In this document: piece after piece, positions 25,701 through 33,886 of the stretch
Numbering within the stretch: the first letter of the stretch is position 1
How the letters are laid out: each line of letters begins with the position of its first letter
From: an uncultured Ruminococcus sp.
GTDB taxonomy: Bacteria; Bacillota; Clostridia; Oscillospirales; Ruminococcaceae
Assembly: GCA_947627275.1 (NCBI GenBank)
Contig: CANQVK010000006.1
Location: 1-64,000, forward strand
Direction: 5' to 3'
Length of the DNA stretch: 64,000 nt
The notes under the pieces: model-generated
The model's input: only the letters and a program-made list of their open reading frames with translations
The model's database searches: none
Told to the model about the DNA's origin: nothing
Position numbers and translations under genes: made by a program

Positions 25701-27089
25701 GCTCACAGATATACGGAGAAGCTTTTCGGTAAATCAAACGTTTTCAAGGCTGGAACTATTTCGGCTGTTGCGGATAAGACGGCTTTCGGATACGTGAAAA
25801 AGTACTGCGAAGAAAACGGAATATCCCTTAATAATGCTGAACTTAACCGTCTTTCAATAGGCTGTACGGGAATCAAGCGAACGACAGGTCAGCATCCCGG
25901 CGGAATGGTCGTTGTACCGTCCGATTATGAAGTGTATGATTTTACGCCCGTTCAGCATCCTGCCGACTCTGCGGATTCCGAGGTCATCACAACTCACTTT
26001 GACTTCAACTCTCTCCACGACACTATTCTTAAGCTTGACGAGCTTGGTCACGTTGTACCGACTTTGTACAAGCATCTGGAGGACTTGACGGGGCTGAAAA
26101 TAAAGGACGTACCGGCTTACGATGCCGAAGTAATAAAAATGTGTACCGACTGTTCCGTACTGGGAGTGACCGAGGAGGAGATCTTTTGTAAAACGGGAAG
26201 TCTCGGAATACCCGAAATGGGTACGAATTTTACCATAGGAATGCTTCTTGACGCAAAGCCCACCCGGTTCAGCGACTTTTTGCAGATCTCGGGACTTTCC
26301 CACGGTACGGACGTATGGCTTGGCAACGCAAAAGACCTTATCGAAAACGGCACATGTAAAATATCGGATGTTATCGGAACTCGTGACAGTATTATGACAT
26401 ACCTTTTGTACAAGAACGTCGAGCCGAAAATGGCGTTCCAGATAATGGAATGGACGAGAAAAGGAAAAGCGACAAAGCAGTTCACGCCCGAGATTATCCA
26501 GATGCTTAAGGATCATGACGTTCCCGATTGGTACATTGAAAGCTGTCTTAAGATCAAGTACATGTTCCCGAAAGCTCATGCGGCAGCCTACGTTATTGCA
26601 GCTATGAAGCTTGGCTGGTTCAAGCTGTATAAGCCTTTGGAATACTATTCAACGTATTTCTCGGTACGAGGGGAGGACTTTGATTCCGAGCTTGCGGTAA
26701 AGGGAAAGGACGCGGTACGAGCGAGGATAATGCAGCTCAAAGAGCTTGGAAACGACCGTTCCAAAAAGGAAAGCGACCTTTATGATATACTTCTTATCAC
26801 GAATGAAATGCTGTCGAGGGGATATGAATTTCTGCCTATAAATCTGTTTAAATCACATGCTACCGATTATCTTCTGGAGGACGGCAAACTGCGTATACCG
26901 TTTGCGGCAATGTCGGGCGTAGGTGAAAACGCTGCCAAAGGACTTTATGAAGCTGCTCAGGCGGGAGGATTTATTTCGATCGAGGAATTTCAGCAGATGA
27001 GCGGTGTATCAAAAACTACAATTGATGTGTTGAAAAATATAGGAGCTTTCGGCGATTTGCCCGAATCTTCACAAATGTCATTTTTTTGA
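22758..27089 (+). CDS. polC: DNA polymerase III alpha subunit, Gram-positive PolC
   Basis: 1443 residues, starting at TTG 22758 and overlapping the ispG stop (TTGA), with AGGTTG upstream. PolC is the replicative polymerase with built-in proofreading. Order of parts: N-terminal domains, an OB fold at about 235-330, PHP start (RVELHCHSNMSAMDAV, about 335), DEDDh exonuclease inserted in PHP (IIFDVETTGLSF, about 424; HNANFDITMIRE; HHRADQDALILSK), remainder of PHP, polymerase core with four-cysteine zinc finger (YICPNCECKY, NCPKCGTDM) and the catalytic APDIDLNFSGEYQ (about 967), then the C-terminal duplex-binding region. Length matches other PolC proteins. It ends the pyrH block, directly before the his promoter. 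Confidence 0.98.
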   Translation: MNINLSDFLKEYCPDIPDSVRNGRIYKLTYSENLKHFSFFAEFKNIVPYKDIFAFDSAVAKTIDVESVRLNPRYSKELFDLNCMDGLIEMLKRDVSVVNGFLNDAEMALKGDVLQIELKHGGLDMLAKGGFCRKLSQMIYNQFGVRIEIELNGNDAVDHDEYDEMIEKMASELPDYSYQLTPEKSPEELHNEAAAAAVPTQTIDKGGADLIFDSESAEIVRGRAIRETPVAISEAVGCLGNKATLLGDVFSKEVKELKTGNTVITYGFTDYSGSILIKIFVKKGDEELEKLSSFKPGVTFLVSGKIDYDDYAHDICINPNSLIKVKRIPKMDKYPEKRVELHCHSNMSAMDAVTDPVRLITRAAEWGHQAMAITDHGCVQAFPDCMYNMPKNFKVIYGMEAYVVNDIDRELILKHPDQRELNGEVIIFDVETTGLSFSTDRLTSIAAVKVKNLQNVDTFETYVNPGKHIPEKITELTGITDDMVKDAPGEAEAVRKFMEFCGNKPILVAHNANFDITMIREVCRRNDIDFDFNWLDTLILCQAMLPTIGRHKLNIVAKALKLGNFEHHRADQDALILSKIYIELVGRLKSQRGYTHIEQINELIHDIDVKKLKSYHQIILVRSQAGLKNLYRLVSVSNLDYFYKKPLIPKSVLLEHREGLIFGSACEAGELFQAMLAKKSESKIEELAGFYDYLEIQPVCNNEFMVREGTAADEEELRDYNRRIISLGEKLNIPVCATCDVHFMDPKDAVYRKIILTSMGFKDAENQAMLYFRTTDEMLAEFAYLGEEKAKEVVITNTNAIADMVEIVRPIPKGTFTPTIDGAEEDLVRITHDKAYEIYGNPLPELVEKRLDRELSSIIKHGFSVLYIIAQKLVWNSVDNGYLVGSRGSVGSSFVASMAGISEVNPLPPHYICPNCECKYSEFILDGKYGSGFDLPPKNCPKCGTDMLREGHDIPFETFLGFDGDKAPDIDLNFSGEYQFYAHRYTEKLFGKSNVFKAGTISAVADKTAFGYVKKYCEENGISLNNAELNRLSIGCTGIKRTTGQHPGGMVVVPSDYEVYDFTPVQHPADSADSEVITTHFDFNSLHDTILKLDELGHVVPTLYKHLEDLTGLKIKDVPAYDAEVIKMCTDCSVLGVTEEEIFCKTGSLGIPEMGTNFTIGMLLDAKPTRFSDFLQISGLSHGTDVWLGNAKDLIENGTCKISDVIGTRDSIMTYLLYKNVEPKMAFQIMEWTRKGKATKQFTPEIIQMLKDHDVPDWYIESCLKIKYMFPKAHAAAYVIAAMKLGWFKLYKPLEYYSTYFSVRGEDFDSELAVKGKDAVRARIMQLKELGNDRSKKESDLYDILLITNEMLSRGYEFLPINLFKSHATDYLLEDGKLRIPFAAMSGVGENAAKGLYEAAQAGGFISIEEFQQMSGVSKTTIDVLKNIGAFGDLPESSQMSFF

Positions 27090-27090
27090 C

Positions 27091-27119
27091 TTGACTTTAT
27101 TGTGATATTATGGTATCAT
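27091..27119 (+). promoter_or_regulatory. Promoter of the his operon
   Basis: TTGACT (27091-27096), a 17-bp spacer and TATCAT (27114-27119), starting right after the polC stop. No T-box, histidine-rich leader peptide or terminator lies in the 57 bp before hisZ, so histidine control must act otherwise. Confidence 0.7.
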
Positions 27120-27176
27120 GTTATTGTGCTAACACGCTAAAGCGGCGAGCGCAGTAAAGATGTGAAAGGAGTTTTT

Positions 27177-28364
27177 ATGAAAAACTACGATCTTATCACT
27201 CCCGAAGGTACAAAGGATCTGCTTTTCGGAGAGTGCGTTGTAAGACGAAATATAGAGAATACTCTGCTTAAACTTTTCAAAAGCAGGGGATACAGCGAAA
27301 TGATAACTCCGGGACTGGAATTTTTCGATGTTTTTAATATGAAATCACGCTATTTTCCTCAGGAAACGCTGTACAAGATGACCGACAGCAAGGGACGTCT
27401 CCTTGTTATGCGTCCGGATTCCACTATGCCGATCGCGCGAGTAGTTGCGACACGTCTCAAAGATGCAGAGCTTCCCCTGAAGCTTTGCTATAATCAGACG
27501 GTTTACCGCAATGAATCGGCATTAAAGGGAAGAAGCGATGAAACTGTTCAGGCAGGTATCGAGCTTATTGGCTCGGAAATGAAAATGGCTGATCTTGAGG
27601 TCATTTCCGCCGCTGTTGATTCCCTTAACGCTTTCGGACTGGAATATTCCCTTGAACTTGGTCATATAGGCGTTTTCAAGGCGCTTGTTGACAGACTTGA
27701 AGCAGACGATACCGATAAGGAATATATCCGCAAGCTTATTGAGAATAAGAATTTCCCTGCGCTTAACGACTTCCTTGATACATTCGGAAACACCTGCGTA
27801 ACGGCAGCTCTTAAAAAGCTTCCGGCGCTTTTCGGCGGCGAGGAGGTTTTCGAGAAAGCGGAGGAGCTTATCCCCGATGAAAATGTGAAGCGCATTCTTG
27901 ATGAGCTTCGGGAGATATATCGTGATACGGCGGAGCTTTGCGGCGAGGACGGCAACATCACCGTTGATCTGGGTCTTGTAAATAAGACCGACTATTATAC
28001 GGGACTTATTATCAAGGGTTACTTAAAGGGACACGGCGAAGAAGTTATTTCAGGCGGACGATATGACAAGCTGATCTCAGATTTTGGTTATGATATTCCT
28101 GCGGTAGGTTTTGCGGTAAATGTAAACGCAGTTTCAAAGGTTATCGAAAGAAACGGCATACTGCCTGCTGAACTTCCGCCCGACGTTATAGTTTTCGCTG
28201 AGGACGGCTGCGAGGTTGCCGCCGTTAAACAGGCGAGAGAGCTGAGGGAACAGGGGCTGATCGTTGAAAACGCTTTATTCAGCGACATTGAGTCTGTTCG
28301 TGAGTATGCAAAGGAAAAGAAGATCGGCAAGGTTGTCGTCGTCGGCTGCGAGGAGGGTGAGTAA
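27177..28364 (+). CDS. hisZ: ATP phosphoribosyltransferase regulatory subunit
   Basis: 395 residues from ATG 27177 (GTGAAAGGAG upstream). HisZ is a histidyl-tRNA synthetase-like protein that binds short HisG and makes it active and histidine-sensitive. The class II fold is clear: TPEGTKDLLFGE, MITPGLEFFDVFN, LLVMRPDSTMPIARVVATRL, YRNESALKGRSDETVQAGIE, DLGLVNKTDYYTGLIIKGY and ISGGRYDKLISDFG. It lacks the aminoacylation C-terminal anticodon-domain order of HisS. The stop overlaps the hisG start by one base (TAATG), which suits equal production. Confidence 0.94.
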   Translation: MKNYDLITPEGTKDLLFGECVVRRNIENTLLKLFKSRGYSEMITPGLEFFDVFNMKSRYFPQETLYKMTDSKGRLLVMRPDSTMPIARVVATRLKDAELPLKLCYNQTVYRNESALKGRSDETVQAGIELIGSEMKMADLEVISAAVDSLNAFGLEYSLELGHIGVFKALVDRLEADDTDKEYIRKLIENKNFPALNDFLDTFGNTCVTAALKKLPALFGGEEVFEKAEELIPDENVKRILDELREIYRDTAELCGEDGNITVDLGLVNKTDYYTGLIIKGYLKGHGEEVISGGRYDKLISDFGYDIPAVGFAVNVNAVSKVIERNGILPAELPPDVIVFAEDGCEVAAVKQARELREQGLIVENALFSDIESVREYAKEKKIGKVVVVGCEEGE

Positions 28365-28993
28365 TGAATAAACCTATCAGAATTGCTCTTACTAAGGGCA
28401 GACTTGAAAAAGATACGGTAAGCCTTTTGGAAAAACTGGGTTTTGACTGTACCGCAGTCCACGAGAAAGGCAGAAAACTAATTCTTCCCGTACCTGACGC
28501 AAATCTCGAGGTCGTTCTTGCCAAGGCGAACGACGTTATAACTTACGTTGAACACGGCGTATGTGACATGGGCGTTGTGGGCAAGGATACCATTATGGAG
28601 ATGAAGGGCAAGTTTTTTGAAATGCTCGATCTCGGATTCGGACGCTGCAAATTTGCCCTTGCCGCTAAAAAGGGCTGCGACTTTTACAGCGGATACGGTA
28701 TCAAAACTATCGCTACCAAGTATCCGAATGTCGCACGCAGTTTTTTTGAGAAAAAGGGCATGGATACGGACATTATCAAGATCGAAGGCTCAGTGGAGCT
28801 TGCCCCCATACTCGGACTTGCAGACGGTATTGTCGATATAGTTGAAACGGGTACGACGCTGAAGGAAAACGGTCTTGAGGTAATTGAAGATGTCGCTCCG
28901 ATCTCAGCGCGTATGATAGTTAATACGGTAAGCTTAAAAATGCGTCAGAATGAAATAGAGAAACTTATCAAGCTTATAGAGGAGAATCTTTAA
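28364..28993 (+). CDS. hisG: ATP phosphoribosyltransferase, short form
   Basis: 209 residues. HisG joins PRPP and ATP, the first step of histidine synthesis. The length shows the short form, without the C-terminal regulatory domain, which needs HisZ. Motifs: IRIALTKGRLEKDTVSLLEK at the start, DVITYVEHGVCDMGVVGKDT, KIATKYPNV-like IATKYPNVARSFF, GSVELAPILGLADGIVDIVE and TGTTLKENGL for PRPP binding. The gene is directly followed by hisD with no gap. Confidence 0.97.
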   Translation: MNKPIRIALTKGRLEKDTVSLLEKLGFDCTAVHEKGRKLILPVPDANLEVVLAKANDVITYVEHGVCDMGVVGKDTIMEMKGKFFEMLDLGFGRCKFALAAKKGCDFYSGYGIKTIATKYPNVARSFFEKKGMDTDIIKIEGSVELAPILGLADGIVDIVETGTTLKENGLEVIEDVAPISARMIVNTVSLKMRQNEIEKLIKLIEENL

Positions 28994-30277
28994 ATGAGAA
29001 AAATTTACGCAAACGGCACGGACGAGGTCGCTTTTCTTGCCGAACTCAGCAAGCGTGCAGGTGAAACAAATAAAAAAGTTACTGAAACCGTATCTGCGAT
29101 TATAGAGGACGTTAGGGAGAACGGCGATACTGCCGTAAAAAATTACACGTTAAAATTTGACGGAAATCTGCCGCAGTATTATGAAGTTCCCCGTGAGGTC
29201 ATCAATGACGCTCTTACCGAGGCGGAGCCGGAATTTGTTACTGCGCTTCTCAATGCGCAGGAAAATATTGCCGATTTTCACAACCGGCAGAAAGAGCAGG
29301 GATTTATCAATCCCAAGGAAAACGGAGTTATTCTCGGTCAGAGAGTCCGCGGACTTTCAAGAGTCGGACTTTACGTTCCGGGCGGTACGGCAGCGTATCC
29401 TTCAAGCGTTCTGATGAATGCTATTCCAGCGAAGATCGCGGGAGTTAAGGAGATCGTTATGGTAACTCCACCTCTTAAGGACGGCTCTCCGAATAAGGAT
29501 ATACTTGTTGCGGCGGCGATATGCGGAGTTGACCGGATATTCCTTTCAGGCGGCGCACAGGCTATTGCGGCTCTTGCCTACGGAACTGAGGAGATACCGA
29601 AGTGCGATAAGATAGTCGGACCGGGAAATATCTACGTTGCAACAGCAAAAAAACTCCTTTACGGCGTTGTTGATATTGATATGATAGCAGGTCCCAGCGA
29701 GATACTTGTTATAGCGGACGATACGGCAGACCCTAAATTTGCCGCCGCAGACCTTATGTCTCAGGCGGAGCATGACGTACTTGCATCGGCGATAATGGTC
29801 ACAACAAGCGAAAAGCTTGCTGATGCGACCATAGCTGAGATCGAACGTCAGAAGGAATATCTTTCACGCAAGGAAATAATCGAGAGATCGCTCGGCGATT
29901 ACGGCGCTGTAATTATTGCCGACAGCCGTGAAAAGTGTGTAGAACTGGCAAACGAAATAGCTCCAGAACACCTTGAAGTCCTTATGGAAAATCCTATTGA
30001 GCTTTTGGGAAGTCTTGACAACGCAGGCTCGATATTCCTCGGAAACTATGCGTCCGAGCCTTTGGGCGACTATTATGCAGGGCCAAATCACGTACTCCCG
30101 ACAAGCGGTACGGCGCGTTTCTTCTCGCCGCTGGGCGTTGCAAGCTTTACTAAGCGTGTAAGCTATACATATTTCACAAAAGAAGCTCTTGAGGAGGCAA
30201 AGGACGATATTGTTCTCATTGCTGAAAAGGAAGGACTTACAGCTCACGCAAACGCTATTAAAGTTCGTTTTGAGTAA
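28994..30277 (+). CDS. hisD: Histidinol dehydrogenase
   Basis: 427 residues. HisD oxidises histidinol to histidine in two NAD-dependent steps at a zinc site. Recognisable: GLYVPGGTAAYPSSVLMNAI, FLSGGAQAIAALAYGTE, KIVGPGNIYVATAKK, DMIAGPSEILVIAD, DLMSQAEHD (metal and base residues), NEIAPEHLEV and YYAGPNHVLPTSGTARF. Length is normal. The gene starts one base after hisG ends; a B element follows 10 bp after the stop. Confidence 0.98.
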   Translation: MRKIYANGTDEVAFLAELSKRAGETNKKVTETVSAIIEDVRENGDTAVKNYTLKFDGNLPQYYEVPREVINDALTEAEPEFVTALLNAQENIADFHNRQKEQGFINPKENGVILGQRVRGLSRVGLYVPGGTAAYPSSVLMNAIPAKIAGVKEIVMVTPPLKDGSPNKDILVAAAICGVDRIFLSGGAQAIAALAYGTEEIPKCDKIVGPGNIYVATAKKLLYGVVDIDMIAGPSEILVIADDTADPKFAAADLMSQAEHDVLASAIMVTTSEKLADATIAEIERQKEYLSRKEIIERSLGDYGAVIIADSREKCVELANEIAPEHLEVLMENPIELLGSLDNAGSIFLGNYASEPLGDYYAGPNHVLPTSGTARFFSPLGVASFTKRVSYTYFTKEALEEAKDDIVLIAEKEGLTAHANAIKVRFE

Positions 30278-30287
30278 TGGACGCCTC

Positions 30288-30448
30288 TATACTCGCCGCT
30301 ATTACAAAATATCCAGTAATGCAGACATAAGATCCGTCTGTCAGCGTCCTCCTCCTCACCATACAGCAAGTATGCTTTCATCGTCTTCCTTGACATACGA
30401 ATTTTCTGTTCAGCATTCTTTGGACATTTTGCAATAGCGGTGAGTATA
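30288..30448 (+). mobile_element. Element B1, 161-bp palindromic repeat inside the his operon
   Basis: Starts TATACTCGCCGCTATTACAA and ends TTTTGCAATAGCGGTGAGTA then TA. B2 and B3 have the same ends and length. It lies between hisD and hisC, where the other his genes abut or overlap, so it is an insertion in an otherwise tight operon. RNA read through it would fold into a long hairpin. Confidence 0.9.
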
Positions 30449-30508
30449 AAACCTATTTTGCCAAAATATAAATTCCTTAGTATAGATCCGCAGAAAGATG
30501 TGATATTT

Positions 30509-31573
30509 ATGAATGAAAATAAATGGGAACGCTGCGTCCGCAAAGTCGTTCCTTATACTCCGGGTGAACAGCCGCAGTTTTCAGATGTTATAAAGCTTAA
30601 CACAAACGAAAATCCGTATCCTCCCGCGCCTGCTGTCAGGAAAATTCTGGAGGACTTTGATTACGGAAGAATGCGGCTTTATCCCGACCCTGATTCAGCG
30701 GTTCTGACAAATGCCATTGCCAAAGGATATGATCTTAAGCCTTCGCAGATATTTGTCGGTGTAGGCTCGGACGACGTTTTATCCGTAGCGTTCATGACGT
30801 TTTTCGGCTCTGATAAACCGATACTGTTCCCGAATATCACTTACTCTTTCTATGATGTTTGGGCTGATGTTTATCGTATACCGTACAGACAGATACCGCT
30901 TAAAAGCGACTTTACGATCGACCCAGAGGACTACAGAACCGAAAACGGCGGAATTGTAATTGCAAATCCGAATGCGCCTACGGGAGTTGCCGCACCTTTG
31001 GAAACGATAGAGGATATTATAAGCGCCAATCCCGATTCCGTTGTTATAGTTGACGAGGCGTATGTTGATTTCGGCGGTGAAAGCTGTCTGCCGCTTATTG
31101 AAAAGTACGAAAATCTGCTTGTTGTACAGACTTTTTCAAAGTCTCGTTCAATGGCAGGAATGCGTATCGGTTTTGCTATGGGAAGTGAAAAACTGATAAA
31201 GTACATGAACGACGTTAAATTCTCCATAAATTCCTACACTATGAACCACATAACACAGCTTTGCGGTGCGGAAGCTGTAGCCGACGAAAAGTATTTCAGA
31301 GAAACCGTAGATAAAATTATTGATGTTCGCGAGCGTTCAAAGGCTCGGCTTGCGGAGCTTGGTTTTGAGTTTACGGATTCAAAGGCGAACTTTATTTTCG
31401 CAAGTCCTGTAAAAAAATCAGCGAAGTATGTTTTTGAGGAGCTTAAAAAACGGAGAATTTTCGTGCGATACTGGGATAAGCCCATAATCTGCGATTACCT
31501 GCGTATCACCGTAGGTACTGATGAAGAAATGGATAAGCTTTTCGAGGCTCTGGAGGAGATTTTAAATGGATAA
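30509..31573 (+). CDS. hisC: Histidinol-phosphate aminotransferase
   Basis: 354 residues from ATG 30509 (MNENKWERCVRKVVPYTPGE); the frame opens earlier inside the B1 repeat, but the homologous region starts here. The ribosome site is poor (AGAAAG). HisC transfers an amino group from glutamate to imidazole-acetol phosphate with PLP. Visible: KLNTNENPYPPAP, FVGVGSDDVLS, IVIANPNAPTGV, VIVDEAYVDF and the PLP lysine in TFSKSRSMAGMRIGFAMG. The stop lies 8 bp inside hisB. Confidence 0.96.
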   Translation: MNENKWERCVRKVVPYTPGEQPQFSDVIKLNTNENPYPPAPAVRKILEDFDYGRMRLYPDPDSAVLTNAIAKGYDLKPSQIFVGVGSDDVLSVAFMTFFGSDKPILFPNITYSFYDVWADVYRIPYRQIPLKSDFTIDPEDYRTENGGIVIANPNAPTGVAAPLETIEDIISANPDSVVIVDEAYVDFGGESCLPLIEKYENLLVVQTFSKSRSMAGMRIGFAMGSEKLIKYMNDVKFSINSYTMNHITQLCGAEAVADEKYFRETVDKIIDVRERSKARLAELGFEFTDSKANFIFASPVKKSAKYVFEELKKRRIFVRYWDKPIICDYLRITVGTDEEMDKLFEALEEILNG

Positions 31574-32159
31574 AAAAATCAGGGTAGGGGAGGTCACAAG
31601 GGCTACCCGAGAGACCGATATATATGTGTTGACGGAGATCGACGGTCTCGGAAATTCTGAGATAGACACCGGAATCGGTTTTTTTGATCATATGCTCACG
31701 GCTTTTTCAAAGCACAGCGGAATAAGCATGACGATAAATGTTAAAGGCGATCTGGACGTTGACTGCCACCATACCATTGAGGACACGGGTATTGCTCTCG
31801 GACAGGCTCTTAACAGGGCTTTAGGGGATAAATCGGGAATTGTCCGCTATGGAACTTCCTATATTCCCATGGATGAAAGTCTTGCTATGTGCAGTCTTGA
31901 CCTGAGCAACCGACCGTTTCTTGTATTTAACTGTGAGTTTACAAATCAGTCCTGCGGCGGCTATGATCTGTGTATGACGGAAGAATTTTTCCGTGCGTTT
32001 GCATTTAATGCCGGAATAACTTTGCATATTAATCTTATGTACGGCTCGAACGATCACCACAAGGCGGAGGCTGTCTATAAGGCGGCGGCTCACGCTTTAA
32101 AAACGGCGGTCGCATATAATTCTGACGGTTCTACGCTTTCAACCAAGGGGGTATTGTAA
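31566..32159 (+). CDS. hisB: Imidazoleglycerol-phosphate dehydratase
   Basis: 197 residues. It dehydrates IGP to imidazole-acetol phosphate with Mn2+ bound by histidine clusters, which are all present: GFFDHMLTAFSKHSG, DCHHTIEDTGIALGQAL and SNDHHKAEAVYKAAAHALK. This is the single-domain enzyme, not fused to histidinol phosphatase. No histidinol-phosphate phosphatase gene was found in the operon, so that step must be encoded elsewhere. It overlaps hisC by 8 bp and abuts hisH. Confidence 0.97.
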   Translation: MDKKIRVGEVTRATRETDIYVLTEIDGLGNSEIDTGIGFFDHMLTAFSKHSGISMTINVKGDLDVDCHHTIEDTGIALGQALNRALGDKSGIVRYGTSYIPMDESLAMCSLDLSNRPFLVFNCEFTNQSCGGYDLCMTEEFFRAFAFNAGITLHINLMYGSNDHHKAEAVYKAAAHALKTAVAYNSDGSTLSTKGVL

Positions 32160-32762
32160 ATGATAGCTATTGTTGACTACGGCGCCGGAAATATTTTCAG
32201 CGTAAAAAACGCTCTCGATCATCTCGGACTTGAATGCGGACTTGTGTCCGACTGCGACAGCATTAAGGCGGCTGACGCTGTTATCCTTCCGGGGGTCGGA
32301 GCTTTCCCTGCGGCTATGAAAATGCTGGAGCAGAGCGGACTTGTCGAAATTATTAAGGAAGAAGCGGCTAAAAAGCCGTTTTTGGGTATATGTCTCGGAA
32401 TGCAGCTGATTTTTGAAAAAGGCTATGAGTTTGAGGAATGCGACGGTCTGGGACTTATCGGCGGTTCTGTCCGCAAAATGGACGATACCGAGCTTATAAT
32501 ACCTCATATGGGCTGGAATAAGCTTGAAAAGCTCAACGACTGTCCACTCCTTGAAAATGTGGGAGACGATGAATATGTGTACTTCGTTCACTCCTATAAG
32601 GCTCATTGCAGCGACTCGGATATTGCTGCATACTGTGAATACGGCGGACGTGTTCCGGCACTTGTCCACGACGGAAAATACGTCTACGGGGCGCAGTTCC
32701 ACCCCGAAAAAAGCGGTGAAACAGGTCTGAAAATACTTAGGAATTTCGGAGGTCTTATATGA
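32160..32762 (+). CDS. hisH: Imidazole glycerol phosphate synthase, glutamine amidotransferase subunit
   Basis: 200 residues. HisH releases ammonia from glutamine for HisF. The class I amidotransferase triad is visible: nucleophile Cys in FLGICLGMQLIFEKG, and His-Glu in GAQFHPEKSGETG. The start IAIVDYGAGNIFSVKNAL and LPGVGAFPAAM are typical. It abuts hisB and overlaps hisA by ATGA. Confidence 0.98.
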   Translation: MIAIVDYGAGNIFSVKNALDHLGLECGLVSDCDSIKAADAVILPGVGAFPAAMKMLEQSGLVEIIKEEAAKKPFLGICLGMQLIFEKGYEFEECDGLGLIGGSVRKMDDTELIIPHMGWNKLEKLNDCPLLENVGDDEYVYFVHSYKAHCSDSDIAAYCEYGGRVPALVHDGKYVYGAQFHPEKSGETGLKILRNFGGLI

Positions 32763-33481
32763 TTATTTTACCGGCAATTGACATTAAAGACGGAAACTGC
32801 GTCAGACTTTTCAAGGGAGACTTTTCGACAGTCGAAAAAGTAGCTTCCGACTATCTCGAAACTGCAAAGAGCTTTGAAGAAGCAGGTGCTGAATGGATTC
32901 ACATGGTTGACCTCGACGGTGCAAAAGAGGGCAGACCCGTCAATACAAAAATATATACAGACGTTGCTGAAAAGACTGATTTAAAAGTCGAACTCGGCGG
33001 AGGTATCAGAAATCTTGAAACAATTCAGGAGTATCTGAACATGGGTATTTCAAGAGTTATTCTCGGCTCTGTCGCACTCAAAAACCCGAAACTTGTACGT
33101 GACGCTGTTGAGAAGTTCGGCAGTGAGAAGATAGTCGTAGGCATTGACGCTATGAACGGCATGGTCGCAACAGAGGGCTGGCTTGAAACTTCCGACGTGA
33201 ATTATATCGACCTCGCAAACCAGATGATAAAGTCAGGCGTTAAATACTTTATCTTCACCGACATATCAAAGGACGGTACTCTTTCAGGCGTAAACAGAGA
33301 ACAGTTACAGGCTCTCGCAGACGGTACGCAAAACTGTAATATAATCGCAAGCGGCGGAGTTCACACAATGGACGACATAAAGGCTTGCAAGGAAATGGGA
33401 CTTTACGGTACTATCTGCGGAAAGTCTATCTATAAGGGTACGCTGAATTTAAGGGAGGCTATTGAATATTCTGTCATATAG
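32759..33481 (+). CDS. hisA: ProFAR isomerase
   Basis: 240 residues. HisA performs an Amadori rearrangement of ProFAR to PRFAR in a (beta/alpha)8 barrel. Visible: LPAIDIKDGNCVRLFKGDF with the catalytic Asp, HMVDLDGAKEGRP, VELGGGIRNLETI, VILGSVALKNP, the second acid in FIFTDISKDGTLSG and IIASGGVHTMDDI. The phosphate loops sit at GGG and ASGG. It overlaps hisH by four bases. Confidence 0.97.
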   Translation: MIILPAIDIKDGNCVRLFKGDFSTVEKVASDYLETAKSFEEAGAEWIHMVDLDGAKEGRPVNTKIYTDVAEKTDLKVELGGGIRNLETIQEYLNMGISRVILGSVALKNPKLVRDAVEKFGSEKIVVGIDAMNGMVATEGWLETSDVNYIDLANQMIKSGVKYFIFTDISKDGTLSGVNREQLQALADGTQNCNIIASGGVHTMDDIKACKEMGLYGTICGKSIYKGTLNLREAIEYSVI

Positions 33482-33499
33482 TACAAAAAGGAAATAAAT

Positions 33500-33832
33500 A
33501 TGATGTTTTTTAAAATTATTCATTTTATTATTGGAATTCTATTTTTGATTGAACCATTAGCAATACAGTTTTTATTATATGGTTCTGCAAAATTCATCTT
33601 AAAAAATATATCCAGAAATAGACTATATACAGCCTGTCTGATAGTTAATACTATTCTTTTGGCTATAAGTAAAGAAATATATTTAAATTCACAGAACCCT
33701 GCCGAAATGGAAGCAATGGACGCTTTTGATGGCGTTATCATGATGATAATATGGTCACCATGGTATATAGGCATTCTTATATCATGTATCGTAAGAAACA
33801 TAAAATCAAAAAATAAGCAACAACAGAAATAA
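33500..33832 (+). CDS. Small membrane protein between hisA and hisF
   Basis: 110 residues with ATG 33500 after AAAGGAAATAAAT. Three hydrophobic segments: about 8-28 (IIGILFLIEPLAIQFLL), 42-58 (YTACLIVNTILLAISK) and 80-100 (VIMMIIWSPWYIGILISCIV), then a basic tail KSKNKQQQK. I do not know the family. It interrupts an otherwise uniform his operon, and its base composition (about 30% GC) is far below that of hisA and hisF, suggesting a later insertion. No role in histidine synthesis is implied. Confidence 0.65.
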   Translation: MMFFKIIHFIIGILFLIEPLAIQFLLYGSAKFILKNISRNRLYTACLIVNTILLAISKEIYLNSQNPAEMEAMDAFDGVIMMIIWSPWYIGILISCIVRNIKSKNKQQQK

Positions 33833-33886
33833 AGAATTATCTGGAGTTGCAAATTTTAATTCATAATAAAAAGGAGGACTGAAAAA

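Noticed and set aside
27090..27176. T-box or His leader peptide before hisZ
   Set aside because: The 57-base leader is too short, lacks a TGGN bulge sequence, a terminator, and any run of CAT/CAC codons.
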